Of a stretch of DNA of 23,439 nt, positions 6,015-13,811 are shown one piece after another. This stretch comes from Desulfobacterales bacterium (GTDB lineage: Bacteria > Desulfobacterota > Desulfobacteria > Desulfobacterales > JAUWMJ01). Location: assembly GCA_030613225.1 (NCBI GenBank), contig JAUWMJ010000003.1:1-23439 (forward strand). Direction: 5' to 3'. Position 1 is the stretch's first letter. The number at the start of each line of letters is the position of its first letter. A program made the position numbers and the translations under genes. Below the pieces are notes generated by a model. It was given only the letters and a program-made list of their open reading frames with translations, was not told the DNA's origin and did no database searches.

Positions 6015-7001
6015 TTATTTTTTGCTGTAAACGTGGATCAATCTGTTCTTCTCCTTTTCTGCTTTTACTTTAGCCGCCTGGCTATACGCCCATGGTACTA
6101 AAACATCAGGATCGGTTATCACTATTACAGGGCAGTCGGCCTTGTGACTTACCCGTTCTACAACGCTTCCTGCATACCATTTTCCGTCCTTTTCTTTTGT
6201 ATGAGAGCCAAGCACAATCAGGTCCGCACCATTTTTTTCAGCGCATTTTAATATTTCCTGGTGCGGCAGCGCGCCCCCCCAAATATTATAATCATAATCT
6301 GAGCCATCCAGAAAATCATGACAAAATTTTTCAACTCTTTTAGTCGACGCATCAATATCAGCCTCATAATCATCCCTGGAATATTTGGGATATGGCGGAA
6401 TAGGTATCATGTGAAATGTGAAAAGCCTGGAACTGTATTTTTGTGCCAGCTTGACAGCAAAACAGACAGCGCATTCACAGGAATTAGAGAAATCAATACT
6501 TACCAGAACTTTTTTAAACTCCAATTTCTCCTCTGGAATCGGCGCATTAACAATCATTACAGGACACTTCTCTCTGGAAATAACACCTTCTGTTGTACTT
6601 CCCACCTTCCCGACTACTCTGACCACCCCTTTTTCTTCAGCCCTTTTGGAATGTGGACCCAAAACAATCAGATCTGAACTTACTTCACGTGCCCACCTTA
6701 ATATTTCCTCCCACGGGAAACCGAGTGTTACTCTTATTTCATAATTAACATGAGGTTGCAAAACTTTAGAATATGTTTTGTTTATCTCTTCCTTTACGGT
6801 CTCTTCATATTCAGCGGTAGTTATTGTTTCTGCTCCTGTTCGAAAATCCTTTATAAGATAACGATTTTCAACATACGCCGATTCTAATACGTGCAGTATA
6901 TACAATTTGGCATTATGTTGTCTGGCAATGTGAGCCGCTGTTAAAACCGGTGCATCAGATATTGTTAAAATGTCCGTTGCCGCTAATATCCTCTCAAACA
7001 T
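6015..7001 (-). CDS. Tandem-domain universal stress protein (UspA family)
   Basis: A 328-aa protein with two Usp domains. The first (about residues 1-155) begins MFERILAATDIL and ends CPVMIVNAP. The second (about 160-300) begins FKKVLVSIDFS and ends CPVIVITDP. Both keep ATP-binding-loop-like segments: LGPHSKR with a later GKVGSTTEGVI in the first, and LGSHTKEK with AGSVVERVS in the second. The family supports survival under starvation, oxidative or energy stress and may bind ATP or AMP. The start is supported by AAGGAAAGGAG on the minus strand. A third, basic Lys-rich tail (KVKAEKEKNRLIHVYSKK) follows the second domain. It is one of three Usp genes in about 5 kb. Confidence 0.92.
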   Translation of the reverse strand: MFERILAATDILTISDAPVLTAAHIARQHNAKLYILHVLESAYVENRYLIKDFRTGAETITTAEYEETVKEEINKTYSKVLQPHVNYEIRVTLGFPWEEILRWAREVSSDLIVLGPHSKRAEEKGVVRVVGKVGSTTEGVISREKCPVMIVNAPIPEEKLEFKKVLVSIDFSNSCECAVCFAVKLAQKYSSRLFTFHMIPIPPYPKYSRDDYEADIDASTKRVEKFCHDFLDGSDYDYNIWGGALPHQEILKCAEKNGADLIVLGSHTKEKDGKWYAGSVVERVSHKADCPVIVITDPDVLVPWAYSQAAKVKAEKEKNRLIHVYSKK

Positions 7002-7018
7002 TTTATCTCCTTTCCTTT

Positions 7019-7334
7019 AACCGTTCACGGGTTCAAAGGTTCAGAGGTTCAAGGTTGCATTCTTGTCTCATGGCTCAATTTTGGAGGCGTATTTATGTGA
7101 GTAACGTCCTGCTTCGCTTAAAAGCTACGCCAGGACAGGCCCGGATTCGCTTGAAAGCAACGCCGAGGCAAGCCCGGCTTCGTCATTCCCAATTTGAAGA
7201 TTTGCGGCGCATTGGCAATTATGTGGCAAAACCAGCATTTTTTACGATAACTTCGGGTCTTCTTGTCCTTACCCCTAACCCTGAACGTTGAACCGTGTCG
7301 AAGATCCCGCCAGGCGGGGAACCTGTGAACGGTT
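7019..7334. repeat. Dispersed repeat with 16-bp terminal inverted repeats
   Basis: AACCGTTCACGGGTTC (7019-7034) is inverted at 7319-7334 with one mismatch. The left end continues with GTTCAAAGGTTCAGAGGTTC, a sequence shared with the palindromic element at 9619-9745. The element occupies nearly all of the 368-bp gap between the tandem Usp gene and the kinase/ATPase gene. It holds a C/G-rich hairpin (CCCGCC-A-GGCGGG, about 7305-7317) and no convincing gene. Confidence 0.6.
7113..7178 (+). repeat. Two tandem 33-bp repeat units
   Basis: Units at 7113-7145 and 7146-7178 both follow TTCGCTT-AAAGC-ACGCC...AGGC..GCCCGG and differ at several positions. They lie inside the larger inverted-repeat element at 7019-7334. 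Confidence 0.6.
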
Positions 7335-7369
7335 ACTCTTTCCTTAAGGGGACGTTTTGAAATTGCCTC

Positions 7370-8935
7370 TTAATCATGGGACAGGATTTGCTGTATACAC
7401 TCTTTCAAAGGATTAGCCGTGTCAACATGGATGTGTATTTCATCCCGCACGTCATTCAACGGCTCAAACCGCTTCCTGAATTGTTTAAAATGGTCAAGAC
7501 GTGCGTCGGAAACCGAAAGTGCCTTCTCTCGCTTTAAAAGTCGCACTTTAAGTAACTTCTCAGGTGATATACACTCCGCAAAGATTATGTTTACGTCCTT
7601 ATCCCTTGCCAGGCGTAAGGCCTCATTACGATGGTGTCTTATACTGTATGTTGCGTCTAAAATAACAGAATTACCCTTTTCAATCTCTTCCTGCGCCATG
7701 GAAAGGAGCTTACCATAAGTAAGTGAAGTAGCGTATTGCGAATAAATGCCTTCTTCAAATGACATGACCGACGGATCATTGGGTTGCATGCCAAACAGTT
7801 CTTTGCGGATTACATCTGAATGATAAACTTTAATGTCAAATACCTTTGCCAGTTCTTTGGAAATAGTGCTCTTACCGGAAGCCGGCATCCCGCAAACTAT
7901 CCACAGAACAGGACGGGTGAACTGCACGGCATAGCTGTACGCAAGATCCAGGTATTTCGCGGTTTCTCTAAGCAGCTTGCTTTTTTCATATTTACCAAGA
8001 TCACCTTCAACAAGACGGAAGCAATTCACTTTACATCGGACAAAGGCTCGATAACACTTGTAAAAGTCGAGGAGGATAAACGCATCCCTATCTTTTGTTT
8101 GTTCAATATAAGTATTGAGAAAATGACGTCCAATTTGAGGAAAACCCTCATAATCAAAATCCATAAGCAAAAAGGCTATGTCCGACGTGATATCCTGACA
8201 CCTTAAATTCTCACTAAATTCTATACAGTCAATGATTTGGATCCCATCATCTGTAAAGTAAATGTGTTCGGTTCTGAGGTCACCATGACAATCCCGAATC
8301 TTGCCCTGCTTCATACGGCGCTGAAAAAGCGCTTTTCTTCTAACCAGGAAAGATCGGGTGGCAGCCCTTACAATTTGAAACTTGCGCTCGTTAAATATTT
8401 CTCCGGCAAACTTTTCCGCTAACCTGAAGTTTTCCTCGCAATTGGTTCGAATGGTCTCCCATGACCCGAAGTCATTATTATATTCGACGAAGGATGCCCG
8501 GTTGTAAAATTCGACAAGCCTGCAAGCGAGATCTTGAACCGCGTTGTTGTCAATTTTTGATCTTCTTAATAAAACCGACATGGAGAAGTCATCAGCAAGC
8601 CGGCGCATCTTAACAGCATATTCAACAGGATTACCCGGTCCTTCTAAGTAGTAACGACCCTCTTTGAAGGTAATGGCAACAACATTAAGGTAGATATTGT
8701 TAGTCAGGCGACGATTCAGGCTCAATTCCCGGCGGCAAAAATGTCGCCGCTTTTTTAAGGTGCTGAAATCGAGGAATTCAAGGTTGACTGCTTTTTTGAT
8801 CTTGTAGACGTAACTTCCTGCCAGAAAGACCTTAGAAATATGTGTTTCACATTTTTCTACACAAGTCACTGGATGAGGATAAAAATCAGGCTGTTCCATA
8901 GCCTGAAAAACTTTTTTCTGGTGCTTCGGTTCCAT
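7370..8935 (-). CDS. Kinase-like / P-loop ATPase fusion (COG2187-COG0645 type)
   Basis: A 521-aa two-part protein. Residues about 25-320 resemble an aminoglycoside-phosphotransferase-like fold with the catalytic loop CHGDLRTEHI (216-225) and the metal-binding segment IDCIEF (235-240). Residues about 340-521 form a P-loop kinase-like ATPase with Walker A GMPASGKST (349-357). The combination is widespread in environmental bacteria as bifunctional aminoglycoside phosphotransferase/ATP-binding protein, but its substrate is unknown and a resistance role should not be assumed. Length matches the family. The ATG at 8935 has a weak ribosome-binding site; an internal Met at residue 13 is a possible alternative. 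It is transcribed in the same direction as the tandem Usp gene, and co-occurrence of this family with Usp proteins is plausible in stress loci. Confidence 0.9.
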   Translation of the reverse strand: MEPKHQKKVFQAMEQPDFYPHPVTCVEKCETHISKVFLAGSYVYKIKKAVNLEFLDFSTLKKRRHFCRRELSLNRRLTNNIYLNVVAITFKEGRYYLEGPGNPVEYAVKMRRLADDFSMSVLLRRSKIDNNAVQDLACRLVEFYNRASFVEYNNDFGSWETIRTNCEENFRLAEKFAGEIFNERKFQIVRAATRSFLVRRKALFQRRMKQGKIRDCHGDLRTEHIYFTDDGIQIIDCIEFSENLRCQDITSDIAFLLMDFDYEGFPQIGRHFLNTYIEQTKDRDAFILLDFYKCYRAFVRCKVNCFRLVEGDLGKYEKSKLLRETAKYLDLAYSYAVQFTRPVLWIVCGMPASGKSTISKELAKVFDIKVYHSDVIRKELFGMQPNDPSVMSFEEGIYSQYATSLTYGKLLSMAQEEIEKGNSVILDATYSIRHHRNEALRLARDKDVNIIFAECISPEKLLKVRLLKREKALSVSDARLDHFKQFRKRFEPLNDVRDEIHIHVDTANPLKECIQQILSHD

Positions 8936-9524
8936 TTGTCCATAACTGGGTACTTTGATTTTGATAAGAACTTGCTTTGTGAAAGCGGATTAAGCTGAAG
9001 TCTCGGTTTGTGTACGATAGTAGGATAGATCACAATATGTGGTATCCCTTGTTATGAAGTGTCCATTCTCATCCAGATACCGGCAACTTAAATATAATTA
9101 CCAGATGTCGGATATATTGTCAACAGGCCATTTTGATCTAAATTGGATAAAATTCGGGAAATTAAGACGCAGGAATCCTGTATGCCCAAGTGTGGATTTT
9201 TTCCACCTTTGCCATCTGTATATGGCCCAGATGCGTTACTTTAACGTTACTTGTCGTTACCTTTGTCTCTTTATTAACGCAATCTTCCCGTCTTTCGAAC
9301 TAAGTTCATCCATACATCTATAATCCCCTAACATAACCTGTTAATTTTTATTATAATTTATAGAAGACAATTGCTTTAGTTACCTCTTTTCAAGTCTTTG
9401 TGAACACTGGCATTAAACATGCAACAACTAAATTTAACGGCTTGTAAGGTCCGGGCATTTAAATTGGATGAATAACATTATTCCCGAAGATTTAATAACA
9501 GCATAAGGGGAAGGAAGAACAAAA
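8936..9524. other. 589-bp gap without a convincing gene
   Basis: A 94-codon open frame at 9039-9323 is rich in Cys, Phe and Tyr, has no recognisable domain and no clear ribosome-binding site, and I consider it chance. The gap contains a dyad CATCTG (9213-9218) / CAGATG (9228-9233). It should also hold the promoters of the divergent kinase/ATPase and broken Usp genes, but I cannot define them. Confidence 0.5.
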
Positions 9525-10271
9525 ATTTTTAAGAAAATCCTATTCGAGACCTCGTAGATTATAGCGTATCATGGTATAATATTTTGGACAAAAAGCTTCG
9601 TTTCCCGCACAGGATTTGGGTTGAAAGGTTCACGGTTCAAAGGTTCAGAGGTTATCCGCCATCACATTAACCCTACGGAATCAATAGGTAATGGAAAAAG
9701 CGCGAAGCGCTTAACCTTGAACCGGGAACCCTGAACCTTATAACCCAGACCGATCTGGTGTCCAATTATTTTGAGATTCAGCGGTATATCAAGGTCTTCG
9801 GTCATTTTTGTAAGGTGAATAACGAGGTCTGTATTCGGTACCTGATTGACGGAATACTGTTATCACATCTTCAATTTTGCACTTAACCTGGCTAAGGAAA
9901 ATGATGCAACGCTCTGGATCTACCACGGATTGGGTCGTCTAAACGTAAGCGCGGAAAAGGTAGAAGAAGCGATAAATGAAGCTGAGGCGCGTGCAAAAAA
10001 GCTCTATGTGGAGCGAATGAAAAAACAGGGGTTTACCAATTATGTCATCAACGTATCCGACGGTGATGTGGTCAGCGAAATGTCGAAACTGGCCAGAAAT
10101 GCCGCGATAGACATTATGGTCATGGGTACCTCGACTGAGGCACCCATTGCGGTGGGAGAAAGCATAAATGTTAGACCTCTGGGACCGGTTGCAACCGAAA
10201 CACTTTTATTGGCTCCCTGTCCGGTATTGATCGTGCCATCGGCACTCATACCGGGTCTTGCACGCGGGTAA
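9525..10271 (+). pseudogene. Universal stress protein gene split by a repeat insertion
   Basis: The body (9846-10271, 141 codons from a TTG) is a Usp domain beginning TEYCYHIFNFALNLAKENDA. It carries VMGTSTEAP and VATETLLLAPCPVLIVPS at the end, but it lacks the first strand with the ATP-contacting Asp. About 290 bp upstream, after a good ribosome-binding site (AAGGGGAAGGAAG), 9525-9554 reads IFKKILFETS and then hits TAG; this is exactly the missing Usp N-terminus. Joining FETS to TEYCYH restores a normal Usp. The intervening DNA contains a palindromic repeat (9619-9745). The first codon is ATT rather than ATG, so the start may also have decayed. Translation of the body from TTG 9846 could give a truncated protein. 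Confidence 0.65.
9619..9745. repeat. Palindromic repeat inserted in a usp gene
   Basis: The left half, beginning GGTTGAAAGGTTCACGGTTC, is imperfectly inverted in the right half, ending GAACCTTATAACC. It shares GTTCACGG(G)TTCAAAGGTTCAGAGGTT with the element at 7019. Its centre has GCGCGAAGCGC. It looks like a non-coding miniature element. Confidence 0.6.
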
Positions 10272-10410
10272 CCGGTCTTTTGGTATTGCAACATTCGCGC
10301 GATCTGACAGGCCCGGCGCGATGATATGCTCTTCTGAGCGGCTCTCGCACCGGTGCCGGCCGGAAAAAAAGCAACAATACCAGGCCCCTCTTTGAGCAAG
10401 GGTGGTGGCG

Positions 10411-10430
10411 CATACTATGATTATAGTATG
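10411..10430. promoter_or_regulatory. Perfect 8-bp dyad upstream of a usp gene
   Basis: CATACTAT-GATT-ATAGTATG is a perfect inverted repeat located 28 bp upstream of the next start codon. It could be an operator or a small hairpin in the 5' leader of the Usp gene. Confidence 0.4.
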
Positions 10431-10458
10431 GTTCTCCAGATAAGAGAGGAAAAGAATT

Positions 10459-10911
10459 ATGGAAATGACGCAAAAAATAAAAAAACTATTGTGGCCCAAT
10501 GATTTTTCAAAATGTTCGGAAGAAGCATTGCCACATGTCAGGTCGCTGGCAAAACAATATGGTGCCGTAGTCTACGTGCTCTATATTGCCGAAGATCTGG
10601 CCCATCACGAATCCTGGTACGGAGAATTTGGTTCTTCCCATATCGACCGGATTCTGGAACGGGAAATCAAAAAGGCTCACGAACGCCAGCAAGCGTTTTG
10701 CCGGAAGCACCTGGAGGACTGTGCAACATATAAAATACGCATCGAGATCGGTGAACCGACCACAAAAATTCTAGATTTCATCGAAAAAGAAAAGATAGAT
10801 ATGGTTGTGATGTGCCGGAAGGGAAAAACAGGCAAATTCGATATGGGTGGTGTTGCACAAAAAATCGTGGCCCACTCGCCCGTACCGGTAATCGTTACTC
10901 CGAATTCTTAA
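10459..10911 (+). CDS. Single-domain universal stress protein
   Basis: A 150-aa UspA-family protein. The first strand KKLLWPNDFSKCSEEAL (about residues 9-25) keeps the nucleotide-contacting Asp. The C-terminal half has VVMCRKGKTGKFDMGGVAQKIVAHSPVPVIVTPNS, resembling the G-2x-G-9x-G(S/T) ATP-binding loop with a relaxed ending. AGAGAGGAAAAG precedes the ATG. It heads a short plus-strand run containing a frameshifted gene (22 bp downstream), a zinc-ribbon gene and a cupin gene. Intact copies of Usp on both sides of the broken one suggest functional redundancy here. A dyad at 10411-10430 may regulate it. Confidence 0.92.
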   Translation: MEMTQKIKKLLWPNDFSKCSEEALPHVRSLAKQYGAVVYVLYIAEDLAHHESWYGEFGSSHIDRILEREIKKAHERQQAFCRKHLEDCATYKIRIEIGEPTTKILDFIEKEKIDMVVMCRKGKTGKFDMGGVAQKIVAHSPVPVIVTPNS

Positions 10912-10932
10912 AAGGTATGCAGGAGATAAATT

Positions 10933-11195
10933 ATGTATGCACTTATCTATGATGAACACGATCTGTACAAACCGAAGAAAAGCATCATATCCGTACACTA
11001 TAAGCGCAACACTGCTGAGAACGCTCTGGAGACGCGCAAAAAAAGCTTGTCAAAAGGGTGTTGGAATGCAACACGCGCGTTGTTTGGATTGACGGCAGCA
11101 TAAAAGCCGGGGATTATGTCATACCGGGCCAATATTCCAGCTGGCGAACCGGAGAAGAAATTCCCGAAGGTGAAATTTACTCTTATACCGATTAA
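10933..11195 (+). pseudogene. Small conserved-looking gene with a frameshift in an A7 run
   Basis: The frame starts MYALIYDEHDLYKPKKSIIS after a good ribosome-binding site (AGGAGATAAATT) and would end at TAA 11101-11103. After the A7 run at 11038-11044, a different frame continues sensibly: RVLECNTRVVWIDGSIKAGD, later WRTGEEIPEGEIYSYTD, stopping at 11193-11195. One extra A restores a single protein of about 87 aa. The cause may be mutation, a sequencing or assembly error in the homopolymer, or less likely recoding. I do not know the function; it lies between Usp and zinc-ribbon genes in what looks like one transcript. Confidence 0.65.
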
Positions 11196-11231
11196 GAAAT
11201 CGCTTAAAATGCAAAGAGAAAGAGGTGTAAG

Positions 11232-11486
11232 ATGAAGATCCTGGAAAATGTAAAAAGGAAAACGAAGTGTACAAATTGCGGTTACACTGCTGACGGCAGG
11301 TTTAAAGGAGATATTTGCCCCAGGTGCGGACTGGCATACTGGAAATGCTCCGGGTGCAGCTTTCTCATTACCGCAGAGGCGCCGCCTGATGTCTGCCCGA
11401 AATGCAATGAGATTTGCGCTTTTATAAATGTTACCTGTTATACACCTGATTGCGGTGGGCCCGGTCACATTGATCCACGTTTATAG
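11232..11486 (+). CDS. Small multi-CxxC zinc-ribbon/rubredoxin-like protein
   Basis: An 84-aa protein with four CxxC knuckles: Cys13/16, Cys29/32, Cys39/42 and Cys55/58. Further cysteines lie at 62, 69 and 74. The spacing supports two metal sites: a treble or zinc-ribbon-like N-terminal pair, and a rubredoxin-like WKCSGC...VCPKC pair, as seen in rubrerythrin-type proteins. The last part (TCYTPDCGGPGHIDPRL) may hold a third site. It probably binds iron or zinc and may move electrons or act as an adaptor in the stress locus, but no enzyme partner is identified. GAGG precedes the ATG at suitable distance. Confidence 0.8.
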   Translation: MKILENVKRKTKCTNCGYTADGRFKGDICPRCGLAYWKCSGCSFLITAEAPPDVCPKCNEICAFINVTCYTPDCGGPGHIDPRL

Positions 11487-11669
11487 CTCGGAATAAAAAA
11501 ATGGGGGGCACTCATTATTTGCTTCAAGGACCGAAAAAAATGATACCGCTTTGGTGACAGGTGTGTTTTGGCGAACAGATTTATTGTGAAGTTTTTTACA
11601 CCAGCGAAAAAATATCTTTTGGAGCAAGCGGGAACTGAATTCTGAATCAATAATATATTGGAGGTAGCT

Positions 11670-11972
11670 ATGATCGTAAACAGTAACACTATGGAATGGC
11701 AAGAAGCCGGAAAAGGTTATCCACCTGGTACAAAAATGAAACTTCTGCGCGATGATGACGATGGACGTACCGCTATCCTTAAGCTTCCCAAAGGTTTTAT
11801 AATGGAAGGCCATTCACACATCAAGGATGAACAGCATTTTGTTTTAAAAGGTCAGTATGAAATTGGAGAAAAAGTCTACAGCCAGGGAACTTATCAGTTT
11901 ATTCATCACAGTGTGACCCATGGGCCTTTTACATCGAAGATCGGCGCCGAGATCCTGGTAGTCTGGTACTAA
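11670..11972 (+). CDS. Small cupin-domain protein
   Basis: A 100-aa single cupin. The ATG at 11670 is chosen over an upstream in-frame TTG because TTGGAGG lies 5-10 bp before it. Cupin motif 1 reads GHSHIKDEQHFVLKGQYEIG (about residues 47-66) with two His and a Glu as metal ligands. Motif 2 is around FIHHSVTHGPF with a further His. The family includes dioxygenases, isomerases and sensors related to ChrR anti-sigma cupins, so no reaction can be assigned. It follows the zinc-ribbon gene by about 180 bp on the same strand and closes the stress gene group. It is not closely similar to the second cupin in the window (17411-17758). Confidence 0.85.
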   Translation: MIVNSNTMEWQEAGKGYPPGTKMKLLRDDDDGRTAILKLPKGFIMEGHSHIKDEQHFVLKGQYEIGEKVYSQGTYQFIHHSVTHGPFTSKIGAEILVVWY

Positions 11973-11997
11973 GTGATAATTTGAAAAATAAAGATTG

Positions 11998-12093
11998 GGG
12001 GTCACCCATCAAGGCTCAAGCGAAAAAAATTAATTTTTATTTTTTCCAGGGAGAGGTGTTTTTCTCTTGACCCGCCCTTTAGTGGGTGACCCC
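11998..12093. repeat. 96-bp element with perfect 11-bp inverted ends
   Basis: GGGGTCACCCA (11998-12008) is exactly inverted at 12083-12093, and the flanking bases are also partly complementary. The AT-rich centre encodes nothing visible. The element lies between the cupin and the biosynthetic operon and might act as a bidirectional terminator or be a miniature transposon. Confidence 0.55.
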
Positions 12094-12164
12094 ATTCTTA
12101 AATTTCAATACCGCGAGTGGGTCAATTTTAACACCGTTTGATACACAATAGAAAATCGATACTC

Positions 12165-12184
12165 AGCTGTCCGAATGGCCAGTT
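12165..12184. promoter_or_regulatory. lux-box-like dyad upstream of the biosynthetic operon
   Basis: AGCTGTCCGAATGGCCAGTT has the CTG-N10-CAG layout of LuxR-type operators. Its core CTGnCCNNNNGGCCA recurs at 20914 and 21659. It lies about 410 bp before the first structural gene, so a long leader would be transcribed if a promoter sits just downstream. Six of ten base pairs of the dyad are complementary. Confidence 0.4.
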
Positions 12185-12350
12185 GCGCAAACATAAGATT
12201 GTTGCTATTTTATTTCTAACATTTCATAAGAGTGCCCAGGTAAATTAAAAAGTCATGTGAACTTGTGATGATTACTCATAAAAACGATATTTAGTAATCT
12301 TTTCAGTTTTTACGATTCGATGAATTCGTCTAACGTCATAAATTTTTTAG

Positions 12351-12426
12351 CCTTATCAAGACCTATTATATTGAAATAAATTCAATCAAGCCTAAAAACT
12401 TTAATTTCTCTCTACGCTTGATAAGG
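12351..12426 (+). promoter_or_regulatory. Nested inverted repeats covering a Shine-Dalgarno
   Basis: CCTTATCAAG (12351-12360) is perfectly complementary to CTTGATAAGG (12417-12426). Inside lies ATTGAA (12370-12375) / TTCAAT (12381-12386). The right outer arm contains the AAGG Shine-Dalgarno of the small ORF at 12432, so pairing in RNA would hide that ribosome-binding site. No known riboswitch class is recognised. Confidence 0.45.
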
Positions 12427-12431
12427 ACATA

Positions 12432-12554
12432 ATGCTGAACGAGGATGAAGTCTTAATCAATATCAGTTTCACACCTTTAAAATTAAAAGTCGAGTTTATA
12501 TTTATTTTTTGTTCTTATGCTCACAAGATCGGCAGTCGTAAATTTGAACTATGA
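12432..12554 (+). CDS. Possible 40-aa leader ORF of the biosynthetic operon
   Basis: An ATG preceded at proper spacing by AAGGA opens a 40-codon frame beginning MLNEDEVLINISFTPLKLKV, containing EFIFIFCSY and ending HKIGSRKFEL. The stop is 43 bp before the aminotransferase start. Three Phe codons and one Tyr codon lie close together, which is interesting because the operon probably draws on prephenate, the Phe/Tyr precursor, but AT-rich DNA favours TTT by chance. I recognise no homologue. It could be a regulatory leader peptide or a small product in its own right. Confidence 0.35.
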   Translation: MLNEDEVLINISFTPLKLKVEFIFIFCSYAHKIGSRKFEL

Positions 12555-12597
12555 ATTCCTGTTTTTAATTTAAACAAAGCTCCAAGGGTGATCATTT

Positions 12598-13785
12598 ATG
12601 TCTATCTCGGTAAAAATGATGGAAAATGCTCAGCAGGCTGCTATGCTTGGCAAAATGTTTGAAGAAGGTATACACCTCAAGAACATATATGGAGAAGATA
12701 ATGTATTTGACTTTATCATCGGAAATCCAATTCTAGAACCGCCACTTGGATTTAAAAAGTCACTTAAACGCCTTGTTAATTCAGATACTCCCAGTATCCA
12801 CTCTTATTCACCAAATACGGGACTTTGGGAAACTAAAAGTGCAGTAGCAGTTCATATTTCTAAGGAACAAGGAATAAATGCCCTAACTGGTCAAGAGATA
12901 ATTATGACGTGTGGTGCGGCTGGAGGATTGAACGTCATCTTTAAAACAATTCTTAATCCTGGAGATGAAATCATTACATTTGCTCCCTACTTTATTGATT
13001 ACCGTCATTATACGGAAAATCATGGTGGTGTCCTTAAAGTACTCAACTCAAAAGATGATTTTACGCTTGATATTGATTTACTAGCTAAATCAATATCAGA
13101 AAAAACAAAAATTGTTTTGATTAATTCGCCAAACAATCCAACAGGCCAAATATATTCACAAAGCAGCCTTGAAAAAGTAGGAAGTCTTTTAGCAAAAAAA
13201 GGGCAAGAATTTAAAAAAACAATCTATTTGGTATCTGATGAAGCCTACCGGAAAGTTGTTTTTAGTGATGTGTCAATCCCTAGCATTTTTAATATATATG
13301 ATGAATCCATTATAACGTCATCATATTCAAAGGATCTGTCCATTCCAGGTGAACGGATTGGGTTTGTGGCAATTAATCCTCTATCAAAAAATAAATCAGA
13401 CCTATTAACTGGTATGACGATTGCGAATCGTATTTTAGGTTTCATAAATGCACCGGTTTTAATGCAACGCGTTGTTGCCGTCACGCAGGGTTTAAGTTCT
13501 GAAATGTCAGCCTACGAAAAAAAAAGGGATCTGTTATGCGCAGGATTAGAAGAAGCAGGTTATGATTTTTTTATTCCACGCGGTGCTTTCTATCTCTTTC
13601 CGAAATCACCTATACCAGACGAGACTGAATTTATCGAAGCTCTAAAGAAAGAATTGATCCTTGTTTTACCAGGTCGTAGTTTTGGGCGGTCAGGTTACTT
13701 TCGTATCGCGTTTTGCGTCTCTGATAGTATAATTAAGGGGTCAATAAGTGGTTTTAAAAAAGTATTAAAAAAATTTAACCATTAA
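12598..13785 (+). CDS. PLP-dependent aminotransferase, fold type I (class I/II)
   Basis: A 395-aa aminotransferase of full length. SPNNPTG (about residues 176-182) and DEAYR (about 214-218) are the usual PLP-contacting segments. Lys245 in SYSKDLSIPGERIG is the Schiff-base lysine, and Arg near the C-terminus (GYFRIAFC) should bind the substrate carboxylate. It resembles the AspC/AspB-like branch beginning with a SxKM..n....R.MFEEG-type helix, common in anaerobes. In this operon it most likely converts the elongated 2-oxo acid to the final L-amino acid, usually with glutamate as donor; the substrate is inferred from neighbours only. CAAGGGTGATC precedes the ATG. It is the first of eight co-directional, AT-rich genes with short gaps. 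Confidence 0.92.
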   Translation: MSISVKMMENAQQAAMLGKMFEEGIHLKNIYGEDNVFDFIIGNPILEPPLGFKKSLKRLVNSDTPSIHSYSPNTGLWETKSAVAVHISKEQGINALTGQEIIMTCGAAGGLNVIFKTILNPGDEIITFAPYFIDYRHYTENHGGVLKVLNSKDDFTLDIDLLAKSISEKTKIVLINSPNNPTGQIYSQSSLEKVGSLLAKKGQEFKKTIYLVSDEAYRKVVFSDVSIPSIFNIYDESIITSSYSKDLSIPGERIGFVAINPLSKNKSDLLTGMTIANRILGFINAPVLMQRVVAVTQGLSSEMSAYEKKRDLLCAGLEEAGYDFFIPRGAFYLFPKSPIPDETEFIEALKKELILVLPGRSFGRSGYFRIAFCVSDSIIKGSISGFKKVLKKFNH

Positions 13786-13811
13786 TCTTTTTTATATTGA
13801 TAGGAATTATA

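Larger units (their letters stand above)
12094..12597. other. Leader/intergenic region of the biosynthetic operon
   Basis: This is about 500 bp of AT-rich DNA before the first biosynthetic gene. It contains a lux-box-like dyad (12165-12184), nested inverted repeats (12351-12426) and a possible 40-codon ORF (12432-12554). No clear -35/-10 pair or rho-independent terminator could be fixed with confidence. Confidence 0.5.

Noticed and set aside
6950..7291. 113-codon plus-strand frame across a repeat element
   Set aside because: It overlaps the start of the tandem Usp gene and is built mainly from the tandem 33-bp and inverted repeats.
9039..9323. 94-codon open frame in the gap before the broken usp gene
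   Set aside because: No ribosome-binding site, no recognisable domain, and a composition (many Phe, Cys, Tyr) typical of chance frames in AT-rich DNA.
7019..9745. CRISPR array
   Set aside because: The repeated GTTCAAAGGTTCAGAGG blocks are few, irregularly spaced and palindromic, with no repeat-spacer periodicity and no cas genes.
10040..10499. Minus-strand open frames opposite the usp genes
   Set aside because: They are antisense shadows of clear Usp coding sequence, with low-complexity, Arg/Cys-rich translations.
11031..11050. Programmed -1 ribosomal frameshift
   Set aside because: The zero-frame codons around the A7 run are AAA AAA AGC, not a standard slippery A AAA AAG arrangement, and no downstream stimulator was seen. 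Indel or assembly error is simpler.
11481..11813. Minus-strand 110-codon frame
   Set aside because: It lies antisense to the cupin gene and contains no domain; the cupin has a ribosome-binding site and metal motifs.
12320..12379. 19-codon leader peptide before the nested inverted repeat
   Set aside because: No Shine-Dalgarno and an unremarkable sequence.
12460..12597. Classical pheA-type transcription attenuator
   Set aside because: The leader ORF has clustered Phe codons, but I could not find the competing terminator hairpin with a T-run needed for that mechanism.
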